64,000 nucleotides of DNA from Roseicitreum antarcticum (GTDB lineage: Bacteria > Pseudomonadota > Alphaproteobacteria > Rhodobacterales > Rhodobacteraceae). A program made the position numbers and the translations under genes. Location of the stretch: contig NZ_CP061498.1 of the NCBI RefSeq assembly GCF_014681765.1, positions 558,001-622,000 on the forward strand. The letters run 5' to 3'. This document shows, piece by piece, positions 36,901 through 45,870 of the stretch (position 1 is the stretch's first letter; each line of letters begins with the position of its first letter). A model generated the notes under the pieces. That model worked only from the letters and a program-made list of their open reading frames with translations. It searched no databases and was not told the origin of the DNA.

Positions 36901-37776
36901 ATGGCGAAAGTTGCATTTCTGGGGCTGGGCGTGATGGGGGCACCGATGGCGGGGCACCTGGCAAAGGCCGGGCACAGCGTCACCGTTTACAACCGCACGG
37001 CGGCGAAGGCATCGGCATGGGTCGGAGCCTATGGCGGCAAAATGGCTGACACCCCGCGCGCCGCAGCCGAGGGCGCGGATTTCGTCATGGCCTGCGTCGG
37101 CAATGACGATGACCTGCGCGCGGTCTGCACCGGCGACGCCGGGGCTTTTGCGGGCATGTCACCCGGCGCGGTCTTTGTCGATCATACCACCGTGTCGGCG
37201 CAGGTAACCCGCGAACTGGGAGATGCCGCGCGTGGCAGCCATCTGCATTTTGTTGATGCGCCGGTCTCGGGCGGGCAGGCGGGGGCAGAGGGTGGCGTGC
37301 TGTCGGTGATGTGCGGCGGTGACGGCGATGCCTATGCCCGCGCCGAACCCGTGATCGCGGCATATGCAAAGGTCTGCCGCCTGATCGGGCCCACCGGGTC
37401 GGGCCAGTTGGCCAAGATGATGAACCAGATTTGCATCGCCGGGCTGGTGCAGGGACTAGCCGAGGCGCTGAACTTCGGTGAGAAGGCGGGCCTTGACGGT
37501 CGCGCCGTTGTCGAGGTCATCAGCGCCGGTGCCGCCGGTTCGTGGCAGATGGCCAACCGGCATGGCACCATGCTGGACGACCAGTTCGATTTCGGTTTCG
37601 CGGTGGATTGGATGCGGAAGGATCTGGGCATTTGCCTCGACACCGCCGATGAGGTCGGCGCGCCCCTGCCTGTCACCGCGCTGGTCGATCAATTCTACAA
37701 GGACGTTCAGGCTATGGGCGGCGGACGCTGGGACACCTCCAGCCTGATCCGGCGGCTGCGGAAGTTTGACGACTGA
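36901..37776 (+). CDS. Beta-hydroxyacid dehydrogenase (3-hydroxyisobutyrate dehydrogenase-like)
   Basis: 291 residues. The Rossmann motif GLGVMGAPMAGHL is at residues 7-19, then DHTTVS and the substrate signature FVDAPVSGGQAGAEGGVLSVMCGG. The catalytic Lys is in GSGQLAKMMNQI. The family reduces or oxidises 3-hydroxyisobutyrate, tartronate semialdehyde or succinic semialdehyde; the substrate here is open. The ATG at MAKVAFLGL is preceded by GGAGG at proper distance. It stands alone between a divergent and a convergent gene. Confidence 0.87.
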   Translation: MAKVAFLGLGVMGAPMAGHLAKAGHSVTVYNRTAAKASAWVGAYGGKMADTPRAAAEGADFVMACVGNDDDLRAVCTGDAGAFAGMSPGAVFVDHTTVSAQVTRELGDAARGSHLHFVDAPVSGGQAGAEGGVLSVMCGGDGDAYARAEPVIAAYAKVCRLIGPTGSGQLAKMMNQICIAGLVQGLAEALNFGEKAGLDGRAVVEVISAGAAGSWQMANRHGTMLDDQFDFGFAVDWMRKDLGICLDTADEVGAPLPVTALVDQFYKDVQAMGGGRWDTSSLIRRLRKFDD

Positions 37777-37879
37777 TCGGGGGCGGGCAATCCGAATACG
37801 GCCTGGGCCTGGGTCCTTGCTGTCGCGGCGCGGGTGCGGTGGATCCGGGCGCGGGCCGCGCGAGATGGGCCGCCACCGC

Positions 37880-38506
37880 TCAGGATGTCCCGGTCCGGCC
37901 CGCCTTTCGCGCCGCGCGCCAATCCGCCCATGCCTCGGGCGTGTCCAGATCAGTCAGGGCGCGCGCGCCGGTCAGGGGGTGCAGGCGGACGGGGTGCCCG
38001 CGCAGCGCCGCACGCGCGCCGGTGTCGCCTTGGACTCCCTGTAAGGCCGCGAACAAGCTGCTCGGCAAGATCACCGGGTTCCCGGCCGCGCCCTCGGCGC
38101 TGGCGGCACGCAGCACCATGGCGGGCGTGCTGGCGTGATCTTCTATCAGGGCTTTGATGTCGTCGCCGGTAATGTCGGGCATGTCGGGCAGATGCACCAT
38201 CAGGGCCGATGCACCCAGCCCTTGTGCCCAGGAGGCCGCAGCGCGGATCGATCCGGACATGCCCGCATCCGCATCCGCGACGGGCAGCACATGCACTGGC
38301 AGGCCTGACAATGCGGCGCGGCGCGCCGCATCATCGGGGCGCAGGGTCACGGCGACCGGGTAGCCGACAGCCAGTGCCGCACGCGCAGCATGGCGCAGCA
38401 GCGGCTGTCCTTCTACATCCATCAACAGCTTGTCGTTGCCGCCCATCCGCGATGATGCCCCTGCGGCGGGCAGCGCTATGACGGGGAGCGCGTCCTCAGC
38501 GTGCAT
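37880..38506 (-). CDS. MocA-like molybdenum cofactor nucleotidyltransferase family protein
   Basis: 208 residues of the MobA-like NTP-transferase fold. The nucleotide-binding loop reads LPAAGASSRMGGNDKLL, close to the LAAGxSxRMGxxNKLL of cytidylyltransferases that convert molybdopterin to its CMP form (MocA). LPDMPDITGDDI and GNPVILPSSLF are further matching motifs. It is the last gene of the row that begins with livK, 57 bp after livM. No xdh or cox genes are nearby to confirm the cofactor role, so the specific substrate is uncertain. Confidence 0.72.
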   Translation of the reverse strand: MHAEDALPVIALPAAGASSRMGGNDKLLMDVEGQPLLRHAARAALAVGYPVAVTLRPDDAARRAALSGLPVHVLPVADADAGMSGSIRAAASWAQGLGASALMVHLPDMPDITGDDIKALIEDHASTPAMVLRAASAEGAAGNPVILPSSLFAALQGVQGDTGARAALRGHPVRLHPLTGARALTDLDTPEAWADWRAARKAGRTGTS

Positions 38507-38563
38507 TGCGGCGCGCCGATGGCCACGGGGCTCTGCTGCATCGCTGCACAGGCATGCGCATTC

Positions 38564-39865
38564 TCACCGCTCCGGGATCAGCCCGCGTGGACTGAAACGC
38601 AGCACCAACAGCATCGCCACCCCCATGGTCAACAGCCGCATGTGCGCGGCCGAGTTCAGCAGATGGGTTTTAAGATCACCCTCGGCCATGCCCGCCGTCA
38701 CCAGCTCCATCACGAAGCGGCCCGCCGGTTCGACCTGCACCCACAGGAACCACACCACAAAACCGCCCAGCACCGCGCCCCAGTTGTTGCCCGACCCGCC
38801 GACGATCACCATGACCCAGACAAGGAAGGTGAAGCGCAAAGGTTCATAGGTGCCGGGGTTCAACTGGCCGTCAAGGGTGACCATCATCGCCCCGCCCAGC
38901 CCGCACACGGCAGACCCCAGCACGAAGATCGTCAGATGCCGTCTTGTCACATCCTTGCCCATGGCGCGGGCGGCGGTCTCATTGTCGCGGATCGCGCGCA
39001 TCATCCGGCCCCAGGGCGAGTTCAGGGCCTTTTCTGCCAGCCAGATCAGCCCGCCCAGGACCAGAGTGAACAGCCCCGCATAGCCCAGCATGACAACGAT
39101 CGACGCCGTCTGCGCCAGCGACCAGCCCAGCCCATCTGCCAGCGACTGCACCCAAGGGGCCGCCTGCATGTCCACCGGCTGTGGCACCGGGCGCGGCAGG
39201 CCCGATACGTTCTTCACCCCGCGCGCCAGCCAGCTTTCGTTCTTCATCACCGCGATGATGATCTCGGATATGCCCAGCGTCGCGATGGCCAGATAGTCTG
39301 ATCGCAGGCCCAGCGACACCTTGCCGACCAGCCATGCGGCGGCGGCGGCAAAGACTGCGCCCACGGGCCATGCCAGCACCACCGGCAGGCCAAGGCCGCC
39401 CAGATAGCCGGTTGTGGCCGGATCCACGGCTTCAATCGCATCGACGGCGGGCACGAAGAAATACCGGTTCAGTGCGAAGCCCGCGACCAGGACGGCAACC
39501 AGCGCCAGCGCGCGCCCGCGCCCCGGGGCCATGCGCCGCCACAACGCCACCGCGGCCATGACAGTGCCGACGCCGATCAGCAGGCCAAACAAGGTACCAA
39601 AGCCGCCCGCGCGCCACGCCTCGGGCACCGGGGGTTGGGCCACCAGCACCACGGCCAGCCCGCCCACGGCGGTAAATCCCATGATGCCGACGTTGAAGAG
39701 GCCCGCGTAACCCCATTGCATGTTGACGCCCAGCGCCATGATGGCGGAAATCAGGCTCATGTTCAGAATGGTAAGCGCCAGCGTGGGGGACTGGAGCACA
39801 GCCACCAGCAAAAGCGCCATGCCCATCAGACCGAAAAGGAGGATATTGCGCGGGTTTACACTCAT
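38564..39865 (-). CDS. livM: Branched-chain amino acid ABC transporter permease LivM
   Basis: 433 residues, about ten membrane helices. The LivM signature is GLRSDYLAIATLGISEIII near the middle, and the EAA-like cytoplasmic loop is MRAIRDNETAARAMGKDVTRRHLTIFVLG. It is longer than many LivM proteins because of an N-terminal multi-helix part. Its ATG overlaps the livH stop by 4 bp (ATGA). With LivH it forms the membrane pore of the importer. Confidence 0.88.
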   Translation of the reverse strand: MSVNPRNILLFGLMGMALLLVAVLQSPTLALTILNMSLISAIMALGVNMQWGYAGLFNVGIMGFTAVGGLAVVLVAQPPVPEAWRAGGFGTLFGLLIGVGTVMAAVALWRRMAPGRGRALALVAVLVAGFALNRYFFVPAVDAIEAVDPATTGYLGGLGLPVVLAWPVGAVFAAAAAWLVGKVSLGLRSDYLAIATLGISEIIIAVMKNESWLARGVKNVSGLPRPVPQPVDMQAAPWVQSLADGLGWSLAQTASIVVMLGYAGLFTLVLGGLIWLAEKALNSPWGRMMRAIRDNETAARAMGKDVTRRHLTIFVLGSAVCGLGGAMMVTLDGQLNPGTYEPLRFTFLVWVMVIVGGSGNNWGAVLGGFVVWFLWVQVEPAGRFVMELVTAGMAEGDLKTHLLNSAAHMRLLTMGVAMLLVLRFSPRGLIPER

Positions 39866-40872
39866 ACCGACCGCCCCCGGAAAAGGCCCGTAGGCCGGAA
39901 GATCAACACCACCACCAATAGCGCGAAAGACACGGCGAATTTGTAATCCACCGACATAAGCTGCACCAATCCTTCAGGCGCCAGGCTGTCGGGCAGCAGA
40001 TGGGTCAGCACCCGTTTCCACGCGTAGGTGATGCCCATTTCGGCGAAAGCGATGACATAGCCGCCCGCGATCGCCCCCATCGGGCTGCCAAGGCCGCCCA
40101 CGATGGCGGCGGCGAAGATCGGCAGCAGCAACTGGAAATAGGTGAAGGGGCGGAAGCCCTTGTCCAGCCCGTACAGCACGCCCGCCACCGCCGCCAGCGT
40201 CGCGGCCAGGATCCATGTGACCTGCACCACCCGGTCGGGGTTGATGCCCGACAGCAGCGCCAGATCTTCGTTATCCGAATAGGCGCGCATGGATTTGCCG
40301 GTCCGCGTGCGGTTCAGAAACCAGAAAAGCGCCGCCATGACGATCAGCGCGGTGATGACCGTCAGGCCCTGGGTGGTTCGCAGCGCCAGCCCCTCTTCCA
40401 TCCCGGTATACGCGCGAAACTGACTTACCGAGAAGATGAAGCGCGCGCCGTCGTCGAACCGCTGATCGCCCGGCCCGATAATCAGCCGCACGACACCGTT
40501 GGTGATGAACATCACGCCCAGCGACACCATCACCAGCACCACGGGCTTCACCTTCTGGCGCCGGTAAAACCGGTAGACCACGCGGTCGGTGACCAGAAGG
40601 TAAACCACAGTCGCGGCGATCCCCACTGGCAGGGCCAACAAGGCGGTGGGCAGCACGCCAAAGCTGACGCCGGCGCCCTGCAAGGCCCAGGTGATCAGAA
40701 TGGTGACCATGGTGCCAAACGCCATCGTGTCGCCATGGGCGAAGTTGGAGAACCGCAAGATGCCATAGATCAGCGTGACGCCCAGTGCACCCAGCGCAAG
40801 CTGGCTGCCATAGGTTATCGCCGGAAACAGCACGAAATTCGCCAGCGTAATCAGCGCGTTGAGAATATCCAT
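39862..40872 (-). CDS. livH: Branched-chain amino acid ABC transporter permease LivH
   Basis: 336 residues from ATG at MDILNALITLANFVLFPAI. It has multiple membrane helices, with the typical GALGVTLIYGILRFSNFAHGDTMAFG early block and TRTGKSMRAYSDNEDLALLSGINPDRV loop contacting the ATPases. The start codon overlaps the stop of the preceding small secreted protein by one base (TGATG), and its end overlaps livM by 4 bp, so translation through the unit is tightly coupled. Confidence 0.9.
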   Translation of the reverse strand: MDILNALITLANFVLFPAITYGSQLALGALGVTLIYGILRFSNFAHGDTMAFGTMVTILITWALQGAGVSFGVLPTALLALPVGIAATVVYLLVTDRVVYRFYRRQKVKPVVLVMVSLGVMFITNGVVRLIIGPGDQRFDDGARFIFSVSQFRAYTGMEEGLALRTTQGLTVITALIVMAALFWFLNRTRTGKSMRAYSDNEDLALLSGINPDRVVQVTWILAATLAAVAGVLYGLDKGFRPFTYFQLLLPIFAAAIVGGLGSPMGAIAGGYVIAFAEMGITYAWKRVLTHLLPDSLAPEGLVQLMSVDYKFAVSFALLVVVLIFRPTGLFRGRSV

Positions 40873-41246
40873 CACTCGGCCACCCGGCAGGTGCCTGCAT
40901 AGGTCGCCACAGCGGTCGGGGCGCTGGACTGCACAGACAATACGGTTGCGCCGTCTTGGTCGCGGGTCAGCAGATAGGCCGCGCGCGCATCCCGCGCGCC
41001 CACCACCAGCGTGGACTCCCTTGCGTAGGCCAGACCTTCGGCAGGGCCGGTTTCGGGCAGCAGGCTGGCCCGGCCGGGCAAGATGCCAGGCACGGCGATG
41101 TCGATGGCGATGGGGCCGGGGGCACAATCCGCGCAGGCCGGTGCCAGCGTGCACAGCAGCATGCGTCCGTTGATCGCCCCGGCCCGCTCTGCCGTCGCCT
41201 GGGACGCAAAGCCGCCTGCCAGTACCAGAAATAGTGCAAACCGCAT
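40872..41246 (-). CDS. Small secreted protein of unknown function within the liv operon
   Basis: 124 residues with a signal peptide ending near ATAERA (about residue 19). The mature protein has four or more cysteines (including a CTLAPACADC cluster and a C-terminal GTCRVAE), so it may be disulfide-bonded in the periplasm. I recognise no family. It sits between livF (4-bp gap) and livH (1-bp overlap), with the same strand and coupling, so it is a genuine operon member. A periplasmic accessory to the transporter is an inference from position. Confidence 0.68.
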   Translation of the reverse strand: MRFALFLVLAGGFASQATAERAGAINGRMLLCTLAPACADCAPGPIAIDIAVPGILPGRASLLPETGPAEGLAYARESTLVVGARDARAAYLLTRDQDGATVLSVQSSAPTAVATYAGTCRVAE

Positions 41247-41250
41247 CGGT

Positions 41251-41964
41251 TCAGCCCCCCAGAAAACTGTTGCGCACTTCGGGGTTGGCCAGCAGCGCCG
41301 CCCCGGTGTCGGTGAAACGGTTGGCGCCCTGCACCAGCACATAGCCCTTGTCGGCGATTGCCAGTGCCTGCCGCGCGTTCTGTTCGACCATCAAGATGGG
41401 AATGCCGGTGCGTGCCACCTCGATGATGCGGTCGAACAGTTCGTCCATCACGATCGGGCTGACGCCTGCGGTGGGTTCGTCCAGCATCAAGACGCTGGGT
41501 TTCGTCATCAACGCGCGGCCAACCGCGACCTGCTGGCGCTGCCCGCCGGACAATTCTCCCGCCGCCTGATGGCGTTTGTCGCGCAAGATGGGAAACAGGG
41601 TATAAATCTGCTCCATCGTCTGGCGGATATCGTCACGGCGGATAAATGCCCCCATTTCAAGATTTTCCGCGACGCTCATCGAGGGGAAGATGTTGTTCGT
41701 CTGCGGCACGAAGCCCATGCCACGCCCGACCCGCGCCTGTGGAGAAAGGCCGCTGATATCCTGTCCGTTCAGCCGAACGCTGCCCGCGCGCAGTGTCAGC
41801 ATGCCAAAGACCGCCTTCATCGCGGTGGATTTGCCTGCGCCGTTGGGGCCGACGATTACCGCGATTTCGCCAGCATCCACCGCGATGGTACAGTCGTGCA
41901 GAATGTCGGCGCCGGTGCCATAGCCGCCGGTCATGCCTTCGCCGATCAAGACGGGTTCAGACAT
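41251..41964 (-). CDS. livF: Branched-chain amino acid ABC transporter ATPase LivF
   Basis: 237 residues from ATG (MSEPVLIGEG); a TTG 6 bases upstream is also in frame. Walker A is GPNGAGKST, the signature LSGGQRQQVAVGRALM, Walker B VLMLDEPTAGVSP, and the switch region VEQNARQAL. The GFVPQTNNIFPSMSVAENLEMGA segment marks LivF. It overlaps the end of livG by 8 bp. Confidence 0.92.
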   Translation of the reverse strand: MSEPVLIGEGMTGGYGTGADILHDCTIAVDAGEIAVIVGPNGAGKSTAMKAVFGMLTLRAGSVRLNGQDISGLSPQARVGRGMGFVPQTNNIFPSMSVAENLEMGAFIRRDDIRQTMEQIYTLFPILRDKRHQAAGELSGGQRQQVAVGRALMTKPSVLMLDEPTAGVSPIVMDELFDRIIEVARTGIPILMVEQNARQALAIADKGYVLVQGANRFTDTGAALLANPEVRNSFLGG

Positions 41965-42748
41965 GCCCAACCTCTTTATTCGTCTGGTTTTTCAGGCCAG
42001 TGCCCAGATAGGCTTCGATCACCTGTTCATTCGCCTTGATGTCTTCCAGCGTGCCCTGCGCCAGCACCTTGCCTTCGGCCATGCAGATCACGGGGCCACA
42101 GATGCGGCCGATGAAATCCATGTCATGTTCGATAACCACGAAGGTATAGCCCCGTTCGCGGTTGAGGCGCAGGATGGCATCAGCGATGGTGTTGAGAAGG
42201 GTGCGGTTCACGCCGGCCCCGACCTCATCCAGAAACACGATGCGCGCATCGGTCATCATGGTGCGGCCCAGTTCCAGAAGCTTCTTCTGCCCGCCAGAGA
42301 TCTGGCCCGCCTTTTCATCCGCAATGTGATCTATGGTAAGAAATTCAAGTACTTCGTCGGCGCGGGCGTGAATCTGGCGGTCTTCCTCGGCGACACGTCC
42401 ACGGTGGAACCAGGCGTTCCACAGGTCTTCACCCGCCTGGCGCGGCGGCACCATCATCAGGTTTTCGCGCACGGTCATGGAGTGGAATTCATGCGCGATC
42501 TGGAAGGTGCGCAACAGGCCCCGGTGAAACAATGCGTGCGGCGGCAGGCCCGAGATATCTTCCCCCTCCATCAGCACCCGACCAGATGTAGGTTTCAAGA
42601 CGCCTGCGATCACGTTGAAAAGCGTGGTTTTGCCCGCGCCATTTGGCCCGATCAGCCCGGTGATCGACCCCGGCGCGATGTCCAGCGTCGCACCATCGAC
42701 GGCGTGAAAACCGCCAAAATGCTTATGCAGATTTTCGACCCGGATCAT
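41957..42748 (-). CDS. livG: Branched-chain amino acid ABC transporter ATPase LivG
   Basis: 263 residues. Walker A is GPNGAGKTT, then RTFQIAHEFHSMTVRENLMM as in LivG. The signature reads ISGGQKKLLELGRTMM and Walker B is IVFLDEVGAGVN, with the usual Pro after Glu replaced by Val; VVIEHDMDFI supplies the switch His. It follows livK after a 178-bp gap that contains a strong hairpin and leads the downstream genes. Confidence 0.92.
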   Translation of the reverse strand: MIRVENLHKHFGGFHAVDGATLDIAPGSITGLIGPNGAGKTTLFNVIAGVLKPTSGRVLMEGEDISGLPPHALFHRGLLRTFQIAHEFHSMTVRENLMMVPPRQAGEDLWNAWFHRGRVAEEDRQIHARADEVLEFLTIDHIADEKAGQISGGQKKLLELGRTMMTDARIVFLDEVGAGVNRTLLNTIADAILRLNRERGYTFVVIEHDMDFIGRICGPVICMAEGKVLAQGTLEDIKANEQVIEAYLGTGLKNQTNKEVGHV

Positions 42749-42865
42749 CGGCGTCCTCGTAAAACAGCGCGTCTGGAAAGCGTATGGATCTGGTATGGGT
42801 TTGGTATGGCTTTGTCACCCATATTTCGCACGCTCCGGCCCCCAACGCGCGCAGGCCATGGTCCA

Positions 42866-42897
42866 GGGCCCGGCGCGCGTGTTGCGCGTCCGGGCCC
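42866..42897 (-). other. Strong stem-loop between livK and livG
   Basis: GGGCCCGGCGCGC (42866-42878), loop GTGTT, GCGCGTCCGGGCCC (42884-42897), a 13-bp stem with one bulged base. No T run follows. It lies between the stop of livK and the start of livG, where such structures often protect the 3' end of the binding-protein mRNA so that it outnumbers the membrane components. Confidence 0.6.
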
Positions 42898-42926
42898 CGG
42901 GGTGGTGTTGCGGTCAGGCGTGCAGA

Positions 42927-44123
42927 TCAGCGGAAGCTGACGGTCGTGAACGCGCCATCTTCCACGATGTATTCGCGGTAGGTGCCAGCGGCTTCGCCCG
43001 GTCCGATCAGTTCGACGTTGGTCGCGCCGACATAATCGATCTCGCCACCAGCGGCGAGGATCTCCAGGCCCTTGGCCAATTCGCCGGGCATGATGGGTTC
43101 GCCCGGTGCGTTTGCGACGTTCAGGATGTTGGCGGCGATGCCTGCAGATGTCGCCTCACCGGCGGCCTGTGCGGCCAGTGCCAGCAATGCGGCGGCGTCG
43201 TAGCTTTCGCGGGTATAGCTGCTTTCAGCATTCACACCATTTTCGGTTGCGAAGGCGGCGAAGGCTTCGGTGCCTTCGCCTTCCGACCATGGCACGGTGC
43301 CAATGGTGCCGTTCAGATCGGACCCGATGGTCTCCAGCAGCGCATCGCTGTACATCCCGTCGCCCATGGCGAAGGTATCGAATGCGCCCGATTCAATAGC
43401 GTTGATCATGATGCCGGCACCGCCCTGGTCGGAATAACCGAACACCACAAGAAGGTCACCGCCCGCGGAAGCCAGCGCGCCGACTTCGGCGGAATAGTCG
43501 CCCTTGCCGTCTTCATGCGGTGCGTTGATGGTGATCGATCCGCCCGCCGCCGCATAGCTTTCGGCGAAGGCATCCGACAGGCCCTTGCCATAGTCATTGT
43601 TGGTATAGGTGACGGCAACGCTGGTAATGCCGCGTTCCATCAGCACGTCAGCCATGACCGCACCCTGGCGCGCATCGGAAGGCGCTGTGCGAAAGAACAG
43701 GCCGTTCGATTCGGTGGTGGTAAAGCCCGGCGAAGTTGCCGAGGGCGAGATCAGCGGTACGCCATTCGCCATGGCGACGTTTTGCAAAACGGCCATGGTC
43801 ACGCCCGAGCAATCCGGGCCCATGATCCCCACGATCCCGTCCGAGGTAATGAGACGTTCGGCAGCGGCCGTGGCTGCAGAGCTGTCGACGCATGTACTGT
43901 CGGCGCGCACCGGCGTGATGGTCTGGCCATCGAGGAACAGCCCGCTGTCGCTGATTTCCTTGAACGCCAGTTCAGCGCTGTCGGCCATGTGCGGGGTCAG
44001 CGATTCGATGGGCCCGGTGAATCCCAGGATCACGCCGAACTTGACCTCTTGCGCGATGGCCCCGCCTGTCAGCGCGCCCGTCAGCGCCATGCCAGCGGCG
44101 GATGCGAGAAGCAGCTTTTTCAT
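42927..44123 (-). CDS. livK: Branched-chain amino acid ABC transporter substrate-binding protein
   Basis: 398 residues. A signal peptide (MKKLLLASAAGMALTGALTGGAIA) is cleaved before Gln. The mature part begins VKFGVILGFTGPIESLTPHMADSAELAFKEI, typical of the type-1 periplasmic fold (Peripla_BP_6). DSTCVDSSAATAAAERLI and GIMGPDCSGVTMAVLQN line the ligand cleft. It may bind amino acids, amides or other small carboxylates; Liv naming follows the operon. It is first in the operon, and the ATG has a GGGAGA site. Transcription diverges from glmU. Confidence 0.88.
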   Translation of the reverse strand: MKKLLLASAAGMALTGALTGGAIAQEVKFGVILGFTGPIESLTPHMADSAELAFKEISDSGLFLDGQTITPVRADSTCVDSSAATAAAERLITSDGIVGIMGPDCSGVTMAVLQNVAMANGVPLISPSATSPGFTTTESNGLFFRTAPSDARQGAVMADVLMERGITSVAVTYTNNDYGKGLSDAFAESYAAAGGSITINAPHEDGKGDYSAEVGALASAGGDLLVVFGYSDQGGAGIMINAIESGAFDTFAMGDGMYSDALLETIGSDLNGTIGTVPWSEGEGTEAFAAFATENGVNAESSYTRESYDAAALLALAAQAAGEATSAGIAANILNVANAPGEPIMPGELAKGLEILAAGGEIDYVGATNVELIGPGEAAGTYREYIVEDGAFTTVSFR

Positions 44124-44424
44124 GTCAGTCTCCCTGATGGTGTATTCTTGGTGTTGTCTCAAAATGAAGGTTAATCCGGCGTTTTGTAAATGAAAAGTGG
44201 TTCCGGCGGGGCCATGCGCGAATTTATCCGCGCATGGCCCGGTGTATGGCGGATGGGAACGGGGGGCTTTGGCCGCGCGGGGCGCGCGGGATCTTGCCGA
44301 TGCGGCCCTTGCGTGTTTCAGGCCGTCACCCGAAGTGAAGGCGGGCAGGCGCCGGGGACCGCGCCGGGGCATTGCACCCCCGCGCCAAGCGGGTACAAGC
44401 GGGGAAAAGCTAAAAGGGCTGATG

Positions 44425-45780
44425 ATGGCTGTATCGCTGGTGATCCTGGCTGCCGGGCAGGGCAGCCGCATGAATTCCGACGTGCCCAAGGTGCTGCACC
44501 CGCTGGCGGGCGTGCCGATGGTGGTGCATGCGATGCGCGCGGGCGCGGCGCTGGACCCCGACCGCGTGGTGGTTGTCGCGGGCCACGGCGCAGATGCGGT
44601 GCGCGCCGCGGTCGAGGCCGAAGATACGGCCGCGCAGGTCGTCGTTCAGGCCGAACAACTGGGCACCGGCCATGCTGTGGCGCAGGCGGCCGGGGCGCTG
44701 TCGGACGTGGCGGGCGATGTGGTGGTCCTTTATGGCGACACGCCCTTTGTCAGCGCGGACACGCTGGACCGGCTGGTCGCGGCGCGGGCAGCGCATGATG
44801 TTGTGGTGCTGGGTTTTCACGCCACCGATCCGGGGCGCTACGGACGGCTGATCCTGGAGGGCGATGCCCTGTCGCGCATCGTCGAATACAAGGACGCCTC
44901 CGAGGCAGAGCGCGCAGTGGATCTGTGCAATTCCGGCGTGATCTGTGCCGACCGCGCGGTTTTGATGGACCTTGTGGCGGCATTGTCGAATGACAATGCC
45001 GCGGGCGAATATTACCTGACCGATGTGGTTGGCGCGGCCCGCGCCCGGTCGCTGAGCGCGGGCGTTGTGGTCTGCGACCAGGCCGAAACGCTGGGCGTGA
45101 ACACCCGCGCCGAATTGGCGGTGGCTGAAGGCGTATATCAGGCCCGCGCCCGGGCCGCGGCGCTGGAAAACGGGGTGACATTGCTGGCGCCCGACACGGT
45201 ATTTTTCGCTCTGGACACCCATATCGGACGCGACGCGGTGGTGGAACAGAACGTGGTTTTCGGCCCCGGCGTCACGGTGGAAAGCGGCGCGGTGATCCGC
45301 GCCTTCTCGCATCTGGAAGGATGCCATGTCAGCCGCGGCGCGGTGGTGGGCCCCTACGCCCGCCTGCGCCCGGGCGCCGAGCTGGCTGAGGATGTGCGCA
45401 TCGGCAATTTCGTCGAAGTGAAGAATGCCGTGCTGGATGCCGGCGCGAAGGTGAACCACCTGAGCTATATCGGCGATGCGAATGTGGGCGAGGGTACGAA
45501 TATCGGCGCGGGCACCATCACGTGCAATTATGATGGTGTGTTCAAGCACCGCACGGAAATCGGCGCGCATGCCTTCATCGGATCGAACACCATGCTGGTG
45601 GCCCCGGTGCGGGTGGGGGCGCGGGCGCTGACCGCGTCAGGCTCGGTCATCACTGCGGATGTGCCTGACGGCGCGCTGGCCGTGGCGCGCGCGCGCCAAG
45701 AGGTGAAACCCGGCCTGGCTGAGCGGCTGATGGACCGGCTGCGCGCGGCCAAAGCGGCAGGCAAGAAGGGCCGGGGGTAG
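44425..45780 (+). CDS. glmU: Bifunctional N-acetylglucosamine-1-phosphate uridylyltransferase / glucosamine-1-phosphate acetyltransferase
   Basis: Makes UDP-GlcNAc for peptidoglycan and LPS, and also the substrate of PseB in this window. The N-terminal pyrophosphorylase domain shows LAAGQGSRMNSDVPKVLHPLAG (residues 7-28) and GYDTPF-type YGDTPFVSA. The C-terminal left-handed beta-helix carries GPYARLRPGAEL, NFVEVKNAVL and GAGTITCNYDGVFKHRTEIG. The 451-residue length is normal. Two adjacent ATGs (44422, 44425) are possible starts. glmS follows after 90 bp, so the two GlcNAc genes are probably expressed together. Confidence 0.96.
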   Translation: MAVSLVILAAGQGSRMNSDVPKVLHPLAGVPMVVHAMRAGAALDPDRVVVVAGHGADAVRAAVEAEDTAAQVVVQAEQLGTGHAVAQAAGALSDVAGDVVVLYGDTPFVSADTLDRLVAARAAHDVVVLGFHATDPGRYGRLILEGDALSRIVEYKDASEAERAVDLCNSGVICADRAVLMDLVAALSNDNAAGEYYLTDVVGAARARSLSAGVVVCDQAETLGVNTRAELAVAEGVYQARARAAALENGVTLLAPDTVFFALDTHIGRDAVVEQNVVFGPGVTVESGAVIRAFSHLEGCHVSRGAVVGPYARLRPGAELAEDVRIGNFVEVKNAVLDAGAKVNHLSYIGDANVGEGTNIGAGTITCNYDGVFKHRTEIGAHAFIGSNTMLVAPVRVGARALTASGSVITADVPDGALAVARARQEVKPGLAERLMDRLRAAKAAGKKGRG

Positions 45781-45870
45781 CGTTTGGGCGCGCGTCCCGC
45801 CTGAGGCGCGGGGCCAGCGGCAAACAAGGGCGCGGGACAAGCGCCACAGGCAGGCAGAAGGAAGCGGACC

